DNA of 64,000 bases from Paractinoplanes lichenicola (lineage in GTDB: Bacteria > Actinomycetota > Actinomycetes > Mycobacteriales > Micromonosporaceae), in NCBI RefSeq assembly GCF_016785085.1, contig NZ_JAENHO010000007.1, positions 310,001-374,000 of the forward strand, read 5' to 3'. How positions within the stretch are numbered: position 1 is the first letter of the stretch; every line of letters starts with the position of its first letter. Below the pieces are notes generated by a model. It was not told the DNA's origin. It made no database searches and was given only the letters and a program-made list of their open reading frames with translations. This document shows, piece by piece, positions 18,959-26,921 of this stretch. The translations under genes and the position numbers were made by a program.

Positions 18959-19567
18959 TCAAACCACCGAAAACGTGCCGGGAAGGGACGCCCGGCCCGT
19001 CAACGCCCGCAGCACCACCGGGCCGTCACCCAGGGCCACCGCGATCTTGGCGGCCAGCAGCGTCGCCTCGGAGGCGGCAGCGGGGTCGAACTCGACCGGC
19101 ACATCGGCCGCGAGCGCCACATCCGTCCCGTGCACGACCAGCTCGAACGTCCGGGTCGGGAGCCAGTCGCGGACCCGCATGCCGCCCACCGGTGTGGACA
19201 CCACATCGTCGTCGCCGACCGCGGCCAGGGCCTGGGTCGCCCGGCCGGCCAGGGCACCGGCGTCGTCGATCGAGGCGGCCGAGTCGTGCGCGTCGACCTC
19301 GGAGGCGGCGAGCGCCGCGGCGTAGACCTCGGCGGGCACATCCCGTACGAAAGCGAAATAACCCTCCGGAGCGGCGACGTTCACCGGCGCCGTGGGAGTG
19401 CCCAGAACCGTGGGAACCTGGACGAGCGCGGAGCTCAGCGTGTGCCCGATCAGCGCGCGCAGGGACCAGTCGCCGAGGCCGGGGCCGTCGAGGCGGTCGG
19501 CGGGCACCCGGCCGACGAGGTCGACGAAGGTGACGGCGGCGGAGCGATACGTCCGGCGGTAATCCAC
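18959..19567 (-). CDS. mycothiol-dependent maleylpyruvate isomerase-like (DinB-fold) protein
   Basis: A 202-residue protein with the DinB-type four-helix fold of mycothiol-dependent maleylpyruvate isomerases. Candidate metal ligands are H42 (LIGHTLSS) and the H of ELVVHGTDVA. DWSLRALIGH and MRVRDWLPTRTFELVVHGTD are characteristic of this actinobacterial family. Many members act as mycothiol S-transferases with unknown substrates. No gentisate-pathway gene is nearby, so the specific isomerase role is not supported. The gene is monocistronic, 19 bases from the next minus-strand stop. Confidence 0.82.
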   Translation of the reverse strand: MDYRRTYRSAAVTFVDLVGRVPADRLDGPGLGDWSLRALIGHTLSSALVQVPTVLGTPTAPVNVAAPEGYFAFVRDVPAEVYAAALAASEVDAHDSAASIDDAGALAGRATQALAAVGDDDVVSTPVGGMRVRDWLPTRTFELVVHGTDVALAADVPVEFDPAAASEATLLAAKIAVALGDGPVVLRALTGRASLPGTFSVV

Positions 19568-19586
19568 CCCGACAATCTAGTCAGGG

Positions 19587-20393
19587 TCACGACTCCCCAT
19601 CAGCCCGGTGACGCCCACCCGTGTAGTCGTGATGCGCCGTGTCCTCAGCGCCAGCTCCGTGCCGCGCCCGATACGCCCGTTCCTCTTCCGCGGCCGACGC
19701 CATCCCCGGCTCAGCATGCGAAGCCCGCGAAGGGGAAGCGGGCGCCGAGGGGTGAGAGGGCGAAGGGGGCGAGACGTGGGAACCCGGCGAGGCGTGCGCA
19801 GGAGGCGGTGACGGCGCGGCATGCGAGGCGGGCGGCGCATCGGAAGCATGCGCAGGCGACGGCGTCTGCAGTTGCGGCAACCCGGACGGCCGCGGCGGCC
19901 GGGGCGCTGCTTCCGCCGGGCTCTGACCCAGCCCGGACGGCGGCGCCTCCGGAAGCCCCGAAGGCATCCCCGGCGACGGCCCGCCCGAGGCGGCGGCACG
20001 GGACGCCTTCGGGGCCGGCGCCGACGGGTCGAGCGGCGCCGGCGGCGACGGATAAGGGTGCCGCTCCGACGTGACGGCCGCTTCCTGCCCCGCGTACGGC
20101 TTGGAACTGTGCTCTTCCTCCATGCGCTTGAGCCGGCTCCGGGCCCGCCGCCGCGCGGTCAGGGCCACCGCCAGGCCGACCGCCGGCGTGAGGAAGACCA
20201 GCCACGTCATGAACGGCTCGTCGGGCGCGGCCACCATGAGATAGCCCGCGTAGCCGAGGAAGGCCAGGCCCAGCAGCACGTCGAGCGCGCGCAACACCAG
20301 GCCCTGGCCGAACCCGAACACGGCGAGGATGAGGAACAGCAGTCCCGCGGCAGCCAGCGACCCGGCGTACCCGAGAAACTCGGCGTCCGACAT
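19587..20393 (-). CDS. membrane protein with long proline/serine-rich tail
   Basis: A 268-residue protein. Residues 1-80 form about three membrane segments with a small-subunit look (SLAAAGLLFLILAVFGFG, DVLLGLAFLGYAGYLMV, TWLVFLTPAVGLAVAL). A basic stretch (TARRRARSRLKRMEEE) marks the cytoplasmic side. The remaining 170 residues are low complexity, dominated by Pro, Ser, Ala and Gly, and probably disordered. I do not recognise a family. ATG 20393 is the only plausible start. No operon partner is evident. Confidence 0.7.
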   Translation of the reverse strand: MSDAEFLGYAGSLAAAGLLFLILAVFGFGQGLVLRALDVLLGLAFLGYAGYLMVAAPDEPFMTWLVFLTPAVGLAVALTARRRARSRLKRMEEEHSSKPYAGQEAAVTSERHPYPSPPAPLDPSAPAPKASRAAASGGPSPGMPSGLPEAPPSGLGQSPAEAAPRPPRPSGLPQLQTPSPAHASDAPPASHAAPSPPPAHASPGSHVSPPSPSHPSAPASPSRASHAEPGMASAAEEERAYRARHGAGAEDTAHHDYTGGRHRADGES

Positions 20394-20420
20394 CAGGCCA
20401 TTCTCGTCTGATTTGGGAGG

Positions 20421-20891
20421 TTATCGGTGCCATTTCTGATTGAGCCACCCGTTGCAGTCCCAAACCTGCACCTTCGTCCCGTTCCGGGTGCCGCCCGCGA
20501 TGTCCTCGTCGAGGCAGCGGCCGTCGTGCCGGTTCGTGATCGTGCCGTCGGCGTTGACGTTCCACTTCTGGTTGAGCCAGCCGTTGCAGGCCCAGAGCTG
20601 CACCTTCGTGCCGTTGCGGACGCCACCGGCGATGTCCTCGTCGAGGCAGCGGCCGTCCCACAGGCTGCGGATCGTGCCGTCGCTGTAATGCCGCCATTGC
20701 TGGTTGCGGTTGCCGTCGATGCACTGCCACGCCTGCACCTTGGTGCCGTCGTGGGTGGCGGTCGAGATGTCGGCGTCGAGGCAGCGGCCGTCGTGGTTGC
20801 TGATGAACAGCAGGGACGGCGCCGCCTGTGCCGGTGCGGCCGGGCCGACCAGGGCCGCGACCAGGGTGAATGCGGAGAATACCGCGCGCAT
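20421..20891 (-). CDS. secreted ricin-type beta-trefoil lectin
   Basis: A 156-residue exported protein. A signal peptide (MRAVFSAFTLVAALVGPAAPAQA) is followed by a single ricin B beta-trefoil domain built of three repeats. Each repeat has an NHDGRCLD-, LWDGRCLD- or RHDGRCLD-type start and a QxW close (QQW, QKW, QKW). Repeats two and three are almost identical. Such domains bind galactose, xylan or other glycans and usually decorate glycoside hydrolases. Here the lectin stands alone, so it may be a free adhesin or inhibitor. It is 27 bases from the end of the preceding membrane-protein gene's start region. Confidence 0.9.
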   Translation of the reverse strand: MRAVFSAFTLVAALVGPAAPAQAAPSLLFISNHDGRCLDADISTATHDGTKVQAWQCIDGNRNQQWRHYSDGTIRSLWDGRCLDEDIAGGVRNGTKVQLWACNGWLNQKWNVNADGTITNRHDGRCLDEDIAGGTRNGTKVQVWDCNGWLNQKWHR

Positions 20892-20978
20892 GAGAGCCTT
20901 CTTCCACGAAGATGCGGGCGGGGGGTCGACTCACAGTAGGCGCGTTTGCGCACGTCCGAAGCGGGAACGCCGATCCGC

Positions 20979-21386
20979 ATGAGTCTTCACCGGTTCGTGC
21001 AAGCCCAGGAGGGCGTCTTCGAGGACGCGAAGGCCGAACTGGAGTCGGGCCGCAAGCGCACGCACTGGATGTGGTTCGTCTTTCCGCAGCTCGCCGGTCT
21101 CGGTTCCAGTTCCACAGCCCAGCTGTACGCCATCAAGGACCTCGACGAGGCGAAGGCGTACCTGGACCACCCAGTGCTGGGCGAGCGCCTCCGCACTCTC
21201 ACGCAAATCCTGTTGAAGACGGATAAAAGCGCCAGTGAGGTCTTCGGCTATCCCGACGACCTCAAGCTGCGGTCGTCGATGACCCTCTTCGCCGCCGCGG
21301 CCGCCGACCCGACCCCGTTCCAGCAGGTCATCGACCACTTCTACGACGGCCCCGACCAGCGCACCCTCGACCTCTTGAAGGGCTGA
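20979..21386 (+). CDS. DUF1810 family protein
   Basis: A 135-residue soluble protein of the DUF1810 family. The hallmark segments are LHRFVQAQEGVFEDAKAELESGRKRTHWMWFVFPQLAGLG, then AKAYLDHPVLGERL, and FGYPDDLKLRSSMTLFAAAA. DUF1810 is common in soil bacteria and has no proven function. ATG 20979 is taken because the conserved N-terminus MSLHRFV begins there; the frame also opens at 20946. It is divergent from the lectin and lies 14 bases before the next gene on the same strand, so the two may be co-transcribed. Confidence 0.87.
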   Translation: MSLHRFVQAQEGVFEDAKAELESGRKRTHWMWFVFPQLAGLGSSSTAQLYAIKDLDEAKAYLDHPVLGERLRTLTQILLKTDKSASEVFGYPDDLKLRSSMTLFAAAAADPTPFQQVIDHFYDGPDQRTLDLLKG

Positions 21387-21400
21387 CTAGGCTCGTCGGC

Positions 21401-22576
21401 GTGCCCCTCCTGACGACCCACGACGAAGCCGTCACCGCCGCCACCGAGCTGGCCGCCGCCCTCGCCCCGGGCGCGGCCGAACGCGATCGCAACGGCGCCG
21501 ACGTCATTCCGACCGAGGCCCTCGCCCTGCTCGACCGTTCGGGCCTGCTGGCCGTCACGATCCCGGTCGAGGACGGCGGCCCCGGTCTCGGCCCGTTCAC
21601 GCTGGCCGAGGTCACCCGCCTGATCGCCGCGGCCGACCCGGCCATCGCCCAGGTCCCGCAGGCCCACTTCCTGCTGCTCGACATCCTCGCCGTGCACGCC
21701 GGTCAAGACCTCCGCAAGCGCCTGTACGCCGAGGTGCTCGCGGGCCGCCGCATCGGCAACGCCCTCGCCGAGCGCGGCGGCAAACACGCCCAAGACCTCA
21801 AGACCCGTGTCGCCGGGGGTCGGCTCGACGGCGTCAAGTACTACACCACCGGCGCCCTGACCAGCGCATGGATCGCCGTCAGCGCGCTCGGCGAGGACGG
21901 CCGGCTCGTGCTCGCGTTCGTCCCGCGCGACGCCGAGGGGGTCACGGTCGACACCGACTGGGACGTCATCGGCCAGCGCGCCACGATCAGCGGCACCGCG
22001 ACGTTCACCGACGTGCCGGTCGAGTTCTCGCTCGACTACACCAGCGCGTACGAGGTGCCGCAGCAGCTCGGCGCCCGCGCCCAGCTCGTGCACGCCGCGA
22101 TCGAGGTCGGCATCGCCGGTGGCGCCCTGGCCGACGCCCGCGCCTACCTGCGCGACAAGGCCCGTCCGTCCACCGAGGCCGTACGGGCCGGTGCTTCCCG
22201 GGCTGTGGACGACCCGCACGTCATGTATCGCTACGGCCGCCTCGCCACCCGCGTCCGTGCCGCCGAGGCACTGCTCAAGGACGCCGCCCGCACGCTCGAC
22301 GAGATCGGCCGCGTGCCCGCCGACGCCGCGACCGCCGCCGAGGGCTCGCTCGCCGTGGCCGCCGCCAAGGCGTTTGGCAGCGAGGTCGCCGTTGAGGCCG
22401 GTTCGGAGCTGTTCGCGCTCTGCGGCACCAGCTCGGCCGCCGCCAAATACGACCTGGACCGGCACTGGCGCAACGCCCGGACCCACAGCGTGCACGATCC
22501 CGTCGACTGGAAGTATCACCACCTGGCCGCGTGGGAGCTGGGCGACGTCCAGCCGCCTAACCACGGTCAGCTATAG
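21401..22576 (+). CDS. acyl-CoA dehydrogenase-fold flavin monooxygenase (SfnB/DszC-like)
   Basis: A 391-residue flavoprotein with the acyl-CoA dehydrogenase fold. It belongs to the SfnB/DszC group rather than to true dehydrogenases: the C-terminus RNARTHSVHDPVDWKYHHLAAWELG and the tail PPNHGQL are typical. The catalytic Glu-containing EGTNQIQR motif of dehydrogenases is absent. SfnB is linked to use of sulfones or sulfonates, and DszC to dibenzothiophene oxygenation, both with FMNH2. The substrate here is unknown, and no flavin reductase gene is adjacent. The GTG start at 21401 lacks a strong ribosome site. The last 20 bases overlap the convergent gene. Confidence 0.85.
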   Translation: MPLLTTHDEAVTAATELAAALAPGAAERDRNGADVIPTEALALLDRSGLLAVTIPVEDGGPGLGPFTLAEVTRLIAAADPAIAQVPQAHFLLLDILAVHAGQDLRKRLYAEVLAGRRIGNALAERGGKHAQDLKTRVAGGRLDGVKYYTTGALTSAWIAVSALGEDGRLVLAFVPRDAEGVTVDTDWDVIGQRATISGTATFTDVPVEFSLDYTSAYEVPQQLGARAQLVHAAIEVGIAGGALADARAYLRDKARPSTEAVRAGASRAVDDPHVMYRYGRLATRVRAAEALLKDAARTLDEIGRVPADAATAAEGSLAVAAAKAFGSEVAVEAGSELFALCGTSSAAAKYDLDRHWRNARTHSVHDPVDWKYHHLAAWELGDVQPPNHGQL

Positions 22577-23333
22577 CCTCGATCTCGTCGGAAGTGAGGG
22601 ACCGCGAGCGGAACGTCGTGGTCCCCTGATCGAGCAGTTCCCGGGCGGCGTCACGCAGTGCCCCGTACGCCGCCCAGGCCAGCGCGCCACCGGTCGACAC
22701 CCGCCGCACGCCGAGTTTCGCCAGCTCGCTTACCGGCGGCGCCCCCGCCACAGCCAGCACGTTCACCGGCGCGTCGACCTCGGCCACCACCCGGGCAATG
22801 TGGCCGGGCTCCCGCAGCCCCGGCGCGTAGACGACGTCGGCCCCCGCCTCCCGATACGCCCGCAGCCGGCGAATCGTGTCGTCCAGGTCGTCGTGCCCGT
22901 AGAGCAGATTCTCGGCCCGCGCCGTCAGCACCACCCCGTGCCGGGCGCAGGCCTCCTTGGCCGTGGCCACCCTTTGCGCGCCCGCCTCCAGCGTTTCGAT
23001 CTTGCTCGAAGCCGGGTCGTAGTCCTCGATGGACACCCCCGCCGCACCCGCCGCCGCAAGTAACTCGACTGTCTCGGCCACGTCGTCGAAGCAGCGCTCG
23101 GCGTCAACGTTGAGCGGAATGTTGATCGCCCTTGTCAACACGTCAACATGAGCGACCAGCTCGTCCCGGGTGACCTGTTGATCGGCCTTGCCCAGCGCGG
23201 CCGCCAACCCGGACGACGTGGTCGCCAGCGCCGCGAAGCCGAGCCCCTCCAGGATCCGCGCCGACCCGGCATCCCACGGATTCGGCATGACGAACGTCCC
23301 GGATTCATGGAGCAAGCGAAACCGTGTATTCAT
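22557..23333 (-). CDS. isocitrate lyase / PEP mutase superfamily protein
   Basis: A 258-residue TIM-barrel enzyme of the ICL/PEPM superfamily, which makes or breaks C-C or P-C bonds next to a carboxylate. Visible motifs are FVMPNPWDAGSARILEGLGFAALATTSSG, PLNVDAERCF, GVSIEDYD (metal-binding Glu/Asp), and ADVVYAPGLREPGHI. The KKCGH-type catalytic loop of isocitrate lyase is missing, so it is closer to oxaloacetate decarboxylase- or 2,3-dimethylmalate lyase-like members. ATG 23333 matches the conserved start MNTRFRLLHESGTFVMPNPWDA. The frame stays open upstream only through repeat DNA. Confidence 0.87.
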   Translation of the reverse strand: MNTRFRLLHESGTFVMPNPWDAGSARILEGLGFAALATTSSGLAAALGKADQQVTRDELVAHVDVLTRAINIPLNVDAERCFDDVAETVELLAAAGAAGVSIEDYDPASSKIETLEAGAQRVATAKEACARHGVVLTARAENLLYGHDDLDDTIRRLRAYREAGADVVYAPGLREPGHIARVVAEVDAPVNVLAVAGAPPVSELAKLGVRRVSTGGALAWAAYGALRDAARELLDQGTTTFRSRSLTSDEIEAIADRG

Positions 23334-23590
23334 AAGGACGATCTTAGGTTCCGCGACAACGACTCCAGATCCACCAGAGTCAGATGTCCCGTCGGGGTTG
23401 GCTCGTTGAAAATCCGGAAGAACAAAGGGCAGATGTCCCGGCGGGGTGGGGGGTTGCAGACCGTCGCTCCCGCGGGGACCGCGGCGGGCTTCGCTGGCCG
23501 CTACGCGTCCAGAACGCGAAACCCACCACGGCGACGTGCGTGAGTGGTGACGCTCGAAAGGCCGAAGTCGTTGGCGGGCGACGCCGGGTG

Positions 23591-23777
23591 CCCTGCCCGC
23601 TGCCCGCCCGCCCGCTGCCTGCCCGCTGCCCGCCCGCCCGCTGCCCGCCCGCTGCCCGCCTGCCCGCTGCCCGCCCGCCCGCTGCCCGCCCGCTGGCTGC
23701 CCGCCCGCTGCCCGCCCGCCCGCTGCCCGCCCGCTGCCAGCCCGCCCGCCCGCTGCCCGCCCGCTGGCTGGCTGGCT
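23591..23777. repeat. GC-rich simple-sequence tract (CCCGCTG/CCCGCC units)
   Basis: About 185 bases consist almost entirely of imperfect repeats of TGCCCGCCCGCC and CCCGCTGCCCGC, with a few CTGGCTGG variants at the end. All frames on the plus strand stay open through it because of composition, not coding. It fills most of the 475-base gap between the PEP mutase-type gene and an arsR gene. The rest of the gap (23334-23590) shows no gene. Confidence 0.85.
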
Positions 23778-23782
23778 AATGC

Positions 23783-23798
23783 GTAACCAGTAGGTTAC
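23783..23798. promoter_or_regulatory. ArsR-type operator GTAACC-N4-GGTTAC
   Basis: A perfect 6+6 inverted repeat, GTAACC (23783-23788) and GGTTAC (23793-23798), ends 10 bases before the GTG of the arsR gene. The position over the promoter indicates autorepression. GGTTAC-type palindromes are common before actinobacterial arsR-SRPBCC gene pairs. Confidence 0.65.
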
Positions 23799-23808
23799 CC
23801 TTCCTGGT

Positions 23809-24315
23809 GTGGATGAGGTGGCGGCGGCGATCGCGGACCCGGTGCGGCGCGAGATTCTGGAGGCGTTACGCGAGGGTGCGTTGCCTGCCCGTCGCATTGC
23901 CGAGCGGTTCCCGATCAGTCGGCCCGCGGTGAGCCGCCACTTGCGGGTGCTGCGCGAGTGTGGCCTGGTCCACGACACGCTGGTCGGCCGCGAACGGATG
24001 TATCGGCTGGACACGGCGCCGCTGACCGAGGTCGGCGACTGGATTGCGCGGTTCGCGCCGGCGGCCGGCTTCTGGAATCAGCGGCTCGACGCGTTGGAGA
24101 CCGAGGTGCACCGGACCCGCCGCGACCGTCGCGCCCGTCGCGCCGAGCAACTCGACGCCCGTCGCGCTGAGCAAGTCGACGCCCGCCGGGCCGATGAGGG
24201 GCGTGGCGAAGGGGACGGTGTGCGGCGGGCGGGCAGGGGGCGTGGCGTCGAAGAGGCAGACGTGCGTCGGGGGCGGGATGACTTGCAGGACACACGACTG
24301 GAGGACACGGCATGA
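23809..24315 (+). CDS. ArsR-family winged-helix repressor
   Basis: A 168-residue regulator. Residues 1-85 are an ArsR winged helix (AAAIADPVRREILEALREGALPARRIAERFPISRPAVSRHLRVLRECGLV) without the metal-binding cysteines of ArsR/SmtB. Residues 86-100 continue as the dimer helix. The last 70 residues are a highly charged Arg/Asp/Glu low-complexity extension with RR(A)EQ-DARRAEQ-DARRADE repeats; family members normally end near residue 100-115. The GTG start at 23809 follows the palindrome by 10 bases, and the stop overlaps the SRPBCC gene by four. It probably represses this pair in response to an unknown ligand. Confidence 0.85.
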   Translation: MDEVAAAIADPVRREILEALREGALPARRIAERFPISRPAVSRHLRVLRECGLVHDTLVGRERMYRLDTAPLTEVGDWIARFAPAAGFWNQRLDALETEVHRTRRDRRARRAEQLDARRAEQVDARRADEGRGEGDGVRRAGRGRGVEEADVRRGRDDLQDTRLEDTA

Positions 24316-24815
24316 CTAATCCGCCGAGTGGACGGCTTGAGCAGACGAGCAGGGGGCCCGATCTGGTGTTGAGCCGGGCGTTCAAGGCGTCCATCGACGA
24401 CGTCTGGGCGAGCGTGACCGAGCCCGAGCGGAGCGCGCGGTGGTTCGGGCGGTGGACGGGCGACGAGCCGGGGCCGGGGCGCACGATCAAGGTGCAGATG
24501 GCGTACGAGGAAGGCGCCCCGTGGATGGAGATGCGGATCGAGGCCTGTGAAGCGCCGCGGCGGCTGGCCGTGGTGAGCCTGGGGGAGGGGGAGGAGAGCG
24601 GCTGGCAGCTGGAGGTGCTGCTGGCCGAGGCGGGGGACCGCACCGAGCTGCGGCTGATTCACCACCTGACGACCACCGAGGGTGTCGGCGAGGTCGGGCC
24701 GGGCTGGGAGTATTACCTCGACATGCTGGTCGCCGCCCGTGAGGACGCCGCGCAGCCGGTGTTCGACGATTACTACCCGTCGATGAAGGTGTACTACGAG
24801 GCCCTGCGGCCCTGA
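24312..24815 (+). CDS. SRPBCC (AHSA1-like) domain protein
   Basis: A 167-residue single-domain protein of the START/Bet v1-like SRPBCC superfamily, AHSA1 branch. It shows LVLSRAFKASIDDVWASVTEPERSARWFGRWTGD at the start, GWQLEVLLAEAGDRTELRLIHHL in the centre and GPGWEYYLDMLVAARE near the end. These domains hold hydrophobic ligands; no enzymatic activity is established. Its ATG overlaps the arsR stop (ATGA), so production is coupled to the regulator. This arsR-SRPBCC pairing is widespread in actinobacteria. Confidence 0.88.
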   Translation: MTNPPSGRLEQTSRGPDLVLSRAFKASIDDVWASVTEPERSARWFGRWTGDEPGPGRTIKVQMAYEEGAPWMEMRIEACEAPRRLAVVSLGEGEESGWQLEVLLAEAGDRTELRLIHHLTTTEGVGEVGPGWEYYLDMLVAAREDAAQPVFDDYYPSMKVYYEALRP

Positions 24816-24891
24816 GCCGGGGCATGCGTTACGGTGCAGCGTCGAGCGTCACGACGAACCGGTGACGGCGGCGGGCTCTGGGGAGGGCGGC

Positions 24892-25644
24892 GTGACGATG
24901 GTCGATCTGGAAGCGGGCGAGACGCGGGGGCACCGCATCGACGCGATCGCGGCGGCCGCCATCGTGCTCACCGTCGACGCCGTGCTGCTGCTCGTGGTGG
25001 CCGTGATCGGCGTGCCGTTCCTGATGTTCGTGTTCGGCGACGAGGACGGCACGTGGCAGCGGCTGTGGCCGTTCGCGGCGGGCTGGGTGGTCGCCGTGCT
25101 GCTGGCCGCCGCCTGCGCCGCCGCGGTGATCCGGCTGTCCGGGTTCGGGGCCTATTCGATCCGGCGGGCCGGCACGCTGGCCGCCCTGAGCACCGCGGTT
25201 GCCGCCGCCGTGCTGGCCGTCGTGTCGATCCGCACCTCGCCCAGCCTCGTGGTGATCGGGTTGCCGTTCGCCGTGGCCAACCTGGCCGCCGCGCTCGTGC
25301 TGGCCAGCCCCGAGCGGGCCGTGGCCATGACCGAGCGTTTCACGATCTTCCAGGCGGCCGAGCCGCCCGAGCCGGTGGCCGAGGAGGTCGTCGTCTACGA
25401 AGAAGCGGTGGACGAGTCGGCCTACGCCCAGCGCCCCGAGCCCGACCCGACCCGCCAGCGCGACACGATCGACCTGCTGGCCTACGCCGACGCCCGCACC
25501 AGGGTCCGCACCCGCCCGGCCCGCTCCCGCGGCCCGGCCGCCATGCGGACCCTGTCCGGCGTCAAGCTCCCGCCCCGGGCCCGCCGCCCCAGAAAGACAG
25601 AGCCTCAGACGCTGCGGGCCACCTCTTCGAGCCGGTCGCGATAG
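24892..25644 (+). CDS. membrane protein of unknown function (DUF2637-like layout)
   Basis: A 250-residue protein with four hydrophobic segments (within about residues 15-145) and a basic, Pro/Arg-rich cytoplasmic tail of about 100 residues. The arrangement of four helices and a variable tail is like SpdB/DUF2637-type actinobacterial proteins, but I cannot confirm the family. GTG 24892 has GGGAGG five bases upstream, so it is preferred to ATG 24898 and to 24862. The final 40 bases overlap the convergent DinB-like gene. Confidence 0.65.
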   Translation: MTMVDLEAGETRGHRIDAIAAAAIVLTVDAVLLLVVAVIGVPFLMFVFGDEDGTWQRLWPFAAGWVVAVLLAAACAAAVIRLSGFGAYSIRRAGTLAALSTAVAAAVLAVVSIRTSPSLVVIGLPFAVANLAAALVLASPERAVAMTERFTIFQAAEPPEPVAEEVVVYEEAVDESAYAQRPEPDPTRQRDTIDLLAYADARTRVRTRPARSRGPAAMRTLSGVKLPPRARRPRKTEPQTLRATSSSRSR

Positions 25645-26189
25645 GCCACCCACCACTGGGCGTCGGCCTCCGGCATGTTGGTGTTCTTGCTGCTCAGCCC
25701 GGCCGCCCCGTCGATCAGTTCGCGCACGACGTCGGCGTGTCCGGCGTGCCGCTGCACCTCGGCCGTGACGTGCACGAGCACCCGGTGCAGCGGAACCTCC
25801 CGCGTCTCGGCCGGCCACCACGGCACCGCCCCCAGGCCGTCGAGTGCCCGGCCCGAGATCGTCTCGGCCGCGTGCGCCCAGACCCGCTGGTAGAGCCCCA
25901 CAATGTCGTCGCGGGTCTCGGACGCCGTCGCCCACATGTCGGCGTTGGGCTCGGCGTCGTCGTCGAGCCACGGCATCGGCTCGGGGAACGGGCGCCCGAA
26001 CGTGTCGCCGAAGTAGCCCGCCTCGATGATCGCGCAGTGTTTGATCAGCCCGAGCAGGTTGGTGCCGGTCGGCACCAGGGGGCGGCGAATGTCGTACTCG
26101 GAGAGACCGTCGAGCTTCCACACCAGCGCATCCCGCGCGGACTGCAGATACTTCACCAGATCGGCCTTGATCGCTGAGTCGTCAATCAT
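25605..26189 (-). CDS. DinB-family protein (DUF664 type)
   Basis: A 194-residue DinB/YfiT-fold protein of the DUF664 branch. Metal-ligand histidines are H51 (LLGLIKHCAIIE) and two in EVPLHRVLVHVTAEVQRHAGHADVVRELIDG, giving the three-His pattern of the fold. Such proteins are probable thiol (mycothiol or bacillithiol) transferases. ATG 26189 (MIDDSAIKADLVKYLQSARDALVWKLDGLSEYD) is chosen; an in-frame ATG lies at 26201. It follows the GNAT gene by 23 bases on the same strand and may share a promoter with it. Confidence 0.87.
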   Translation of the reverse strand: MIDDSAIKADLVKYLQSARDALVWKLDGLSEYDIRRPLVPTGTNLLGLIKHCAIIEAGYFGDTFGRPFPEPMPWLDDDAEPNADMWATASETRDDIVGLYQRVWAHAAETISGRALDGLGAVPWWPAETREVPLHRVLVHVTAEVQRHAGHADVVRELIDGAAGLSSKNTNMPEADAQWWVAYRDRLEEVARSV

Positions 26190-26212
26190 GCGCGACAGCA
26201 TGGCACGCGAGA

Positions 26213-26869
26213 TCAGACTCGGCGGTACGCCCCGAACACCACCTCGTGGTCGATCTGGAAGCCGAGCCGCTCGTAGAGCCGGACGGCCGCCGTGTTCTCG
26301 GCCGCCACGTGCAGGAACGGCAGGTCGCCGCGTTCGAGGATGCCCGCCGCGACCGCCATCGTCAGCCGCGCGGCCAGGCCCTGGCCCCGGAAGGCGGGGT
26401 CGGTGCAGACCGCGCTGACCTCCGTCCACCCCGGCAGCCGGAACCGCTCGCCGGCCATCGCGACCAGCCGGCCCTCGTGCCGCAGGCCCAGATAGTTGCC
26501 GAGCTCGACGGTGCGCTTGCCGAACGGGCCGGGCTGGGCCCGCTCCACCAGGTCGAGCATCTCGGGCACGTCGGTCTCGCCCAGCCGTACGGTCTCGGGG
26601 TCGTGCACGCCCGTCATCGTGTGACCGGCCATCTGCACCCCGGGCGTCACCGAGACGGGCTCCCAGCCCGCCGGCGCGTGGATCGCCGGGGCCGACATGA
26701 GCGCGCGATCGGTCAGCTCGGCCAGGTCGGCCCAGCCGCGCGGGTCGGCGAAGTCGGCGACGGCGCACCAGGGGCCGATGTCGGACGGGAAACGGGCGGC
26801 GTCACCGGACGCCTCGGCGAAGCAGGCTTGCGGCCCGGAGAGGGCGGCCCACACGGGATTCTCCAACAC
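26213..26869 (-). CDS. GNAT-family N-acetyltransferase (FR47-like)
   Basis: A 218-residue acetyltransferase. The N-terminal 95 residues are a divergent domain; the C-terminal GNAT domain carries EVSAVCTDPAFRGQGLAARLTMAVAAGILERG (acetyl-CoA pyrophosphate loop RGQGLA). The closing part is FLHVAAENTAAVRLYERLGFQIDHEV. This is the FR47-like branch. GTG 26869 is the start used. It is probably co-transcribed with the downstream DinB-like gene. The substrate is unknown. Confidence 0.85.
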   Translation of the reverse strand: MLENPVWAALSGPQACFAEASGDAARFPSDIGPWCAVADFADPRGWADLAELTDRALMSAPAIHAPAGWEPVSVTPGVQMAGHTMTGVHDPETVRLGETDVPEMLDLVERAQPGPFGKRTVELGNYLGLRHEGRLVAMAGERFRLPGWTEVSAVCTDPAFRGQGLAARLTMAVAAGILERGDLPFLHVAAENTAAVRLYERLGFQIDHEVVFGAYRRV

Positions 26870-26921
26870 CCCTACGACCCTGCCGTCTCGCGCCCATGAC
26901 CGCTAGTGAATGAACCCGAAT

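Noticed and set aside
18959..19567. A gentisate-pathway maleylpyruvate isomerase
   Set aside because: No gentisate dioxygenase or fumarylpyruvate hydrolase gene is near, and this fold is shared by many mycothiol-linked proteins.
22557..24014. A 485-residue version of the PEP mutase-type protein
   Set aside because: The extra 227 N-terminal residues are translated from the CCCGC-type repeat and antisense arsR DNA. The family start lies at 23333.
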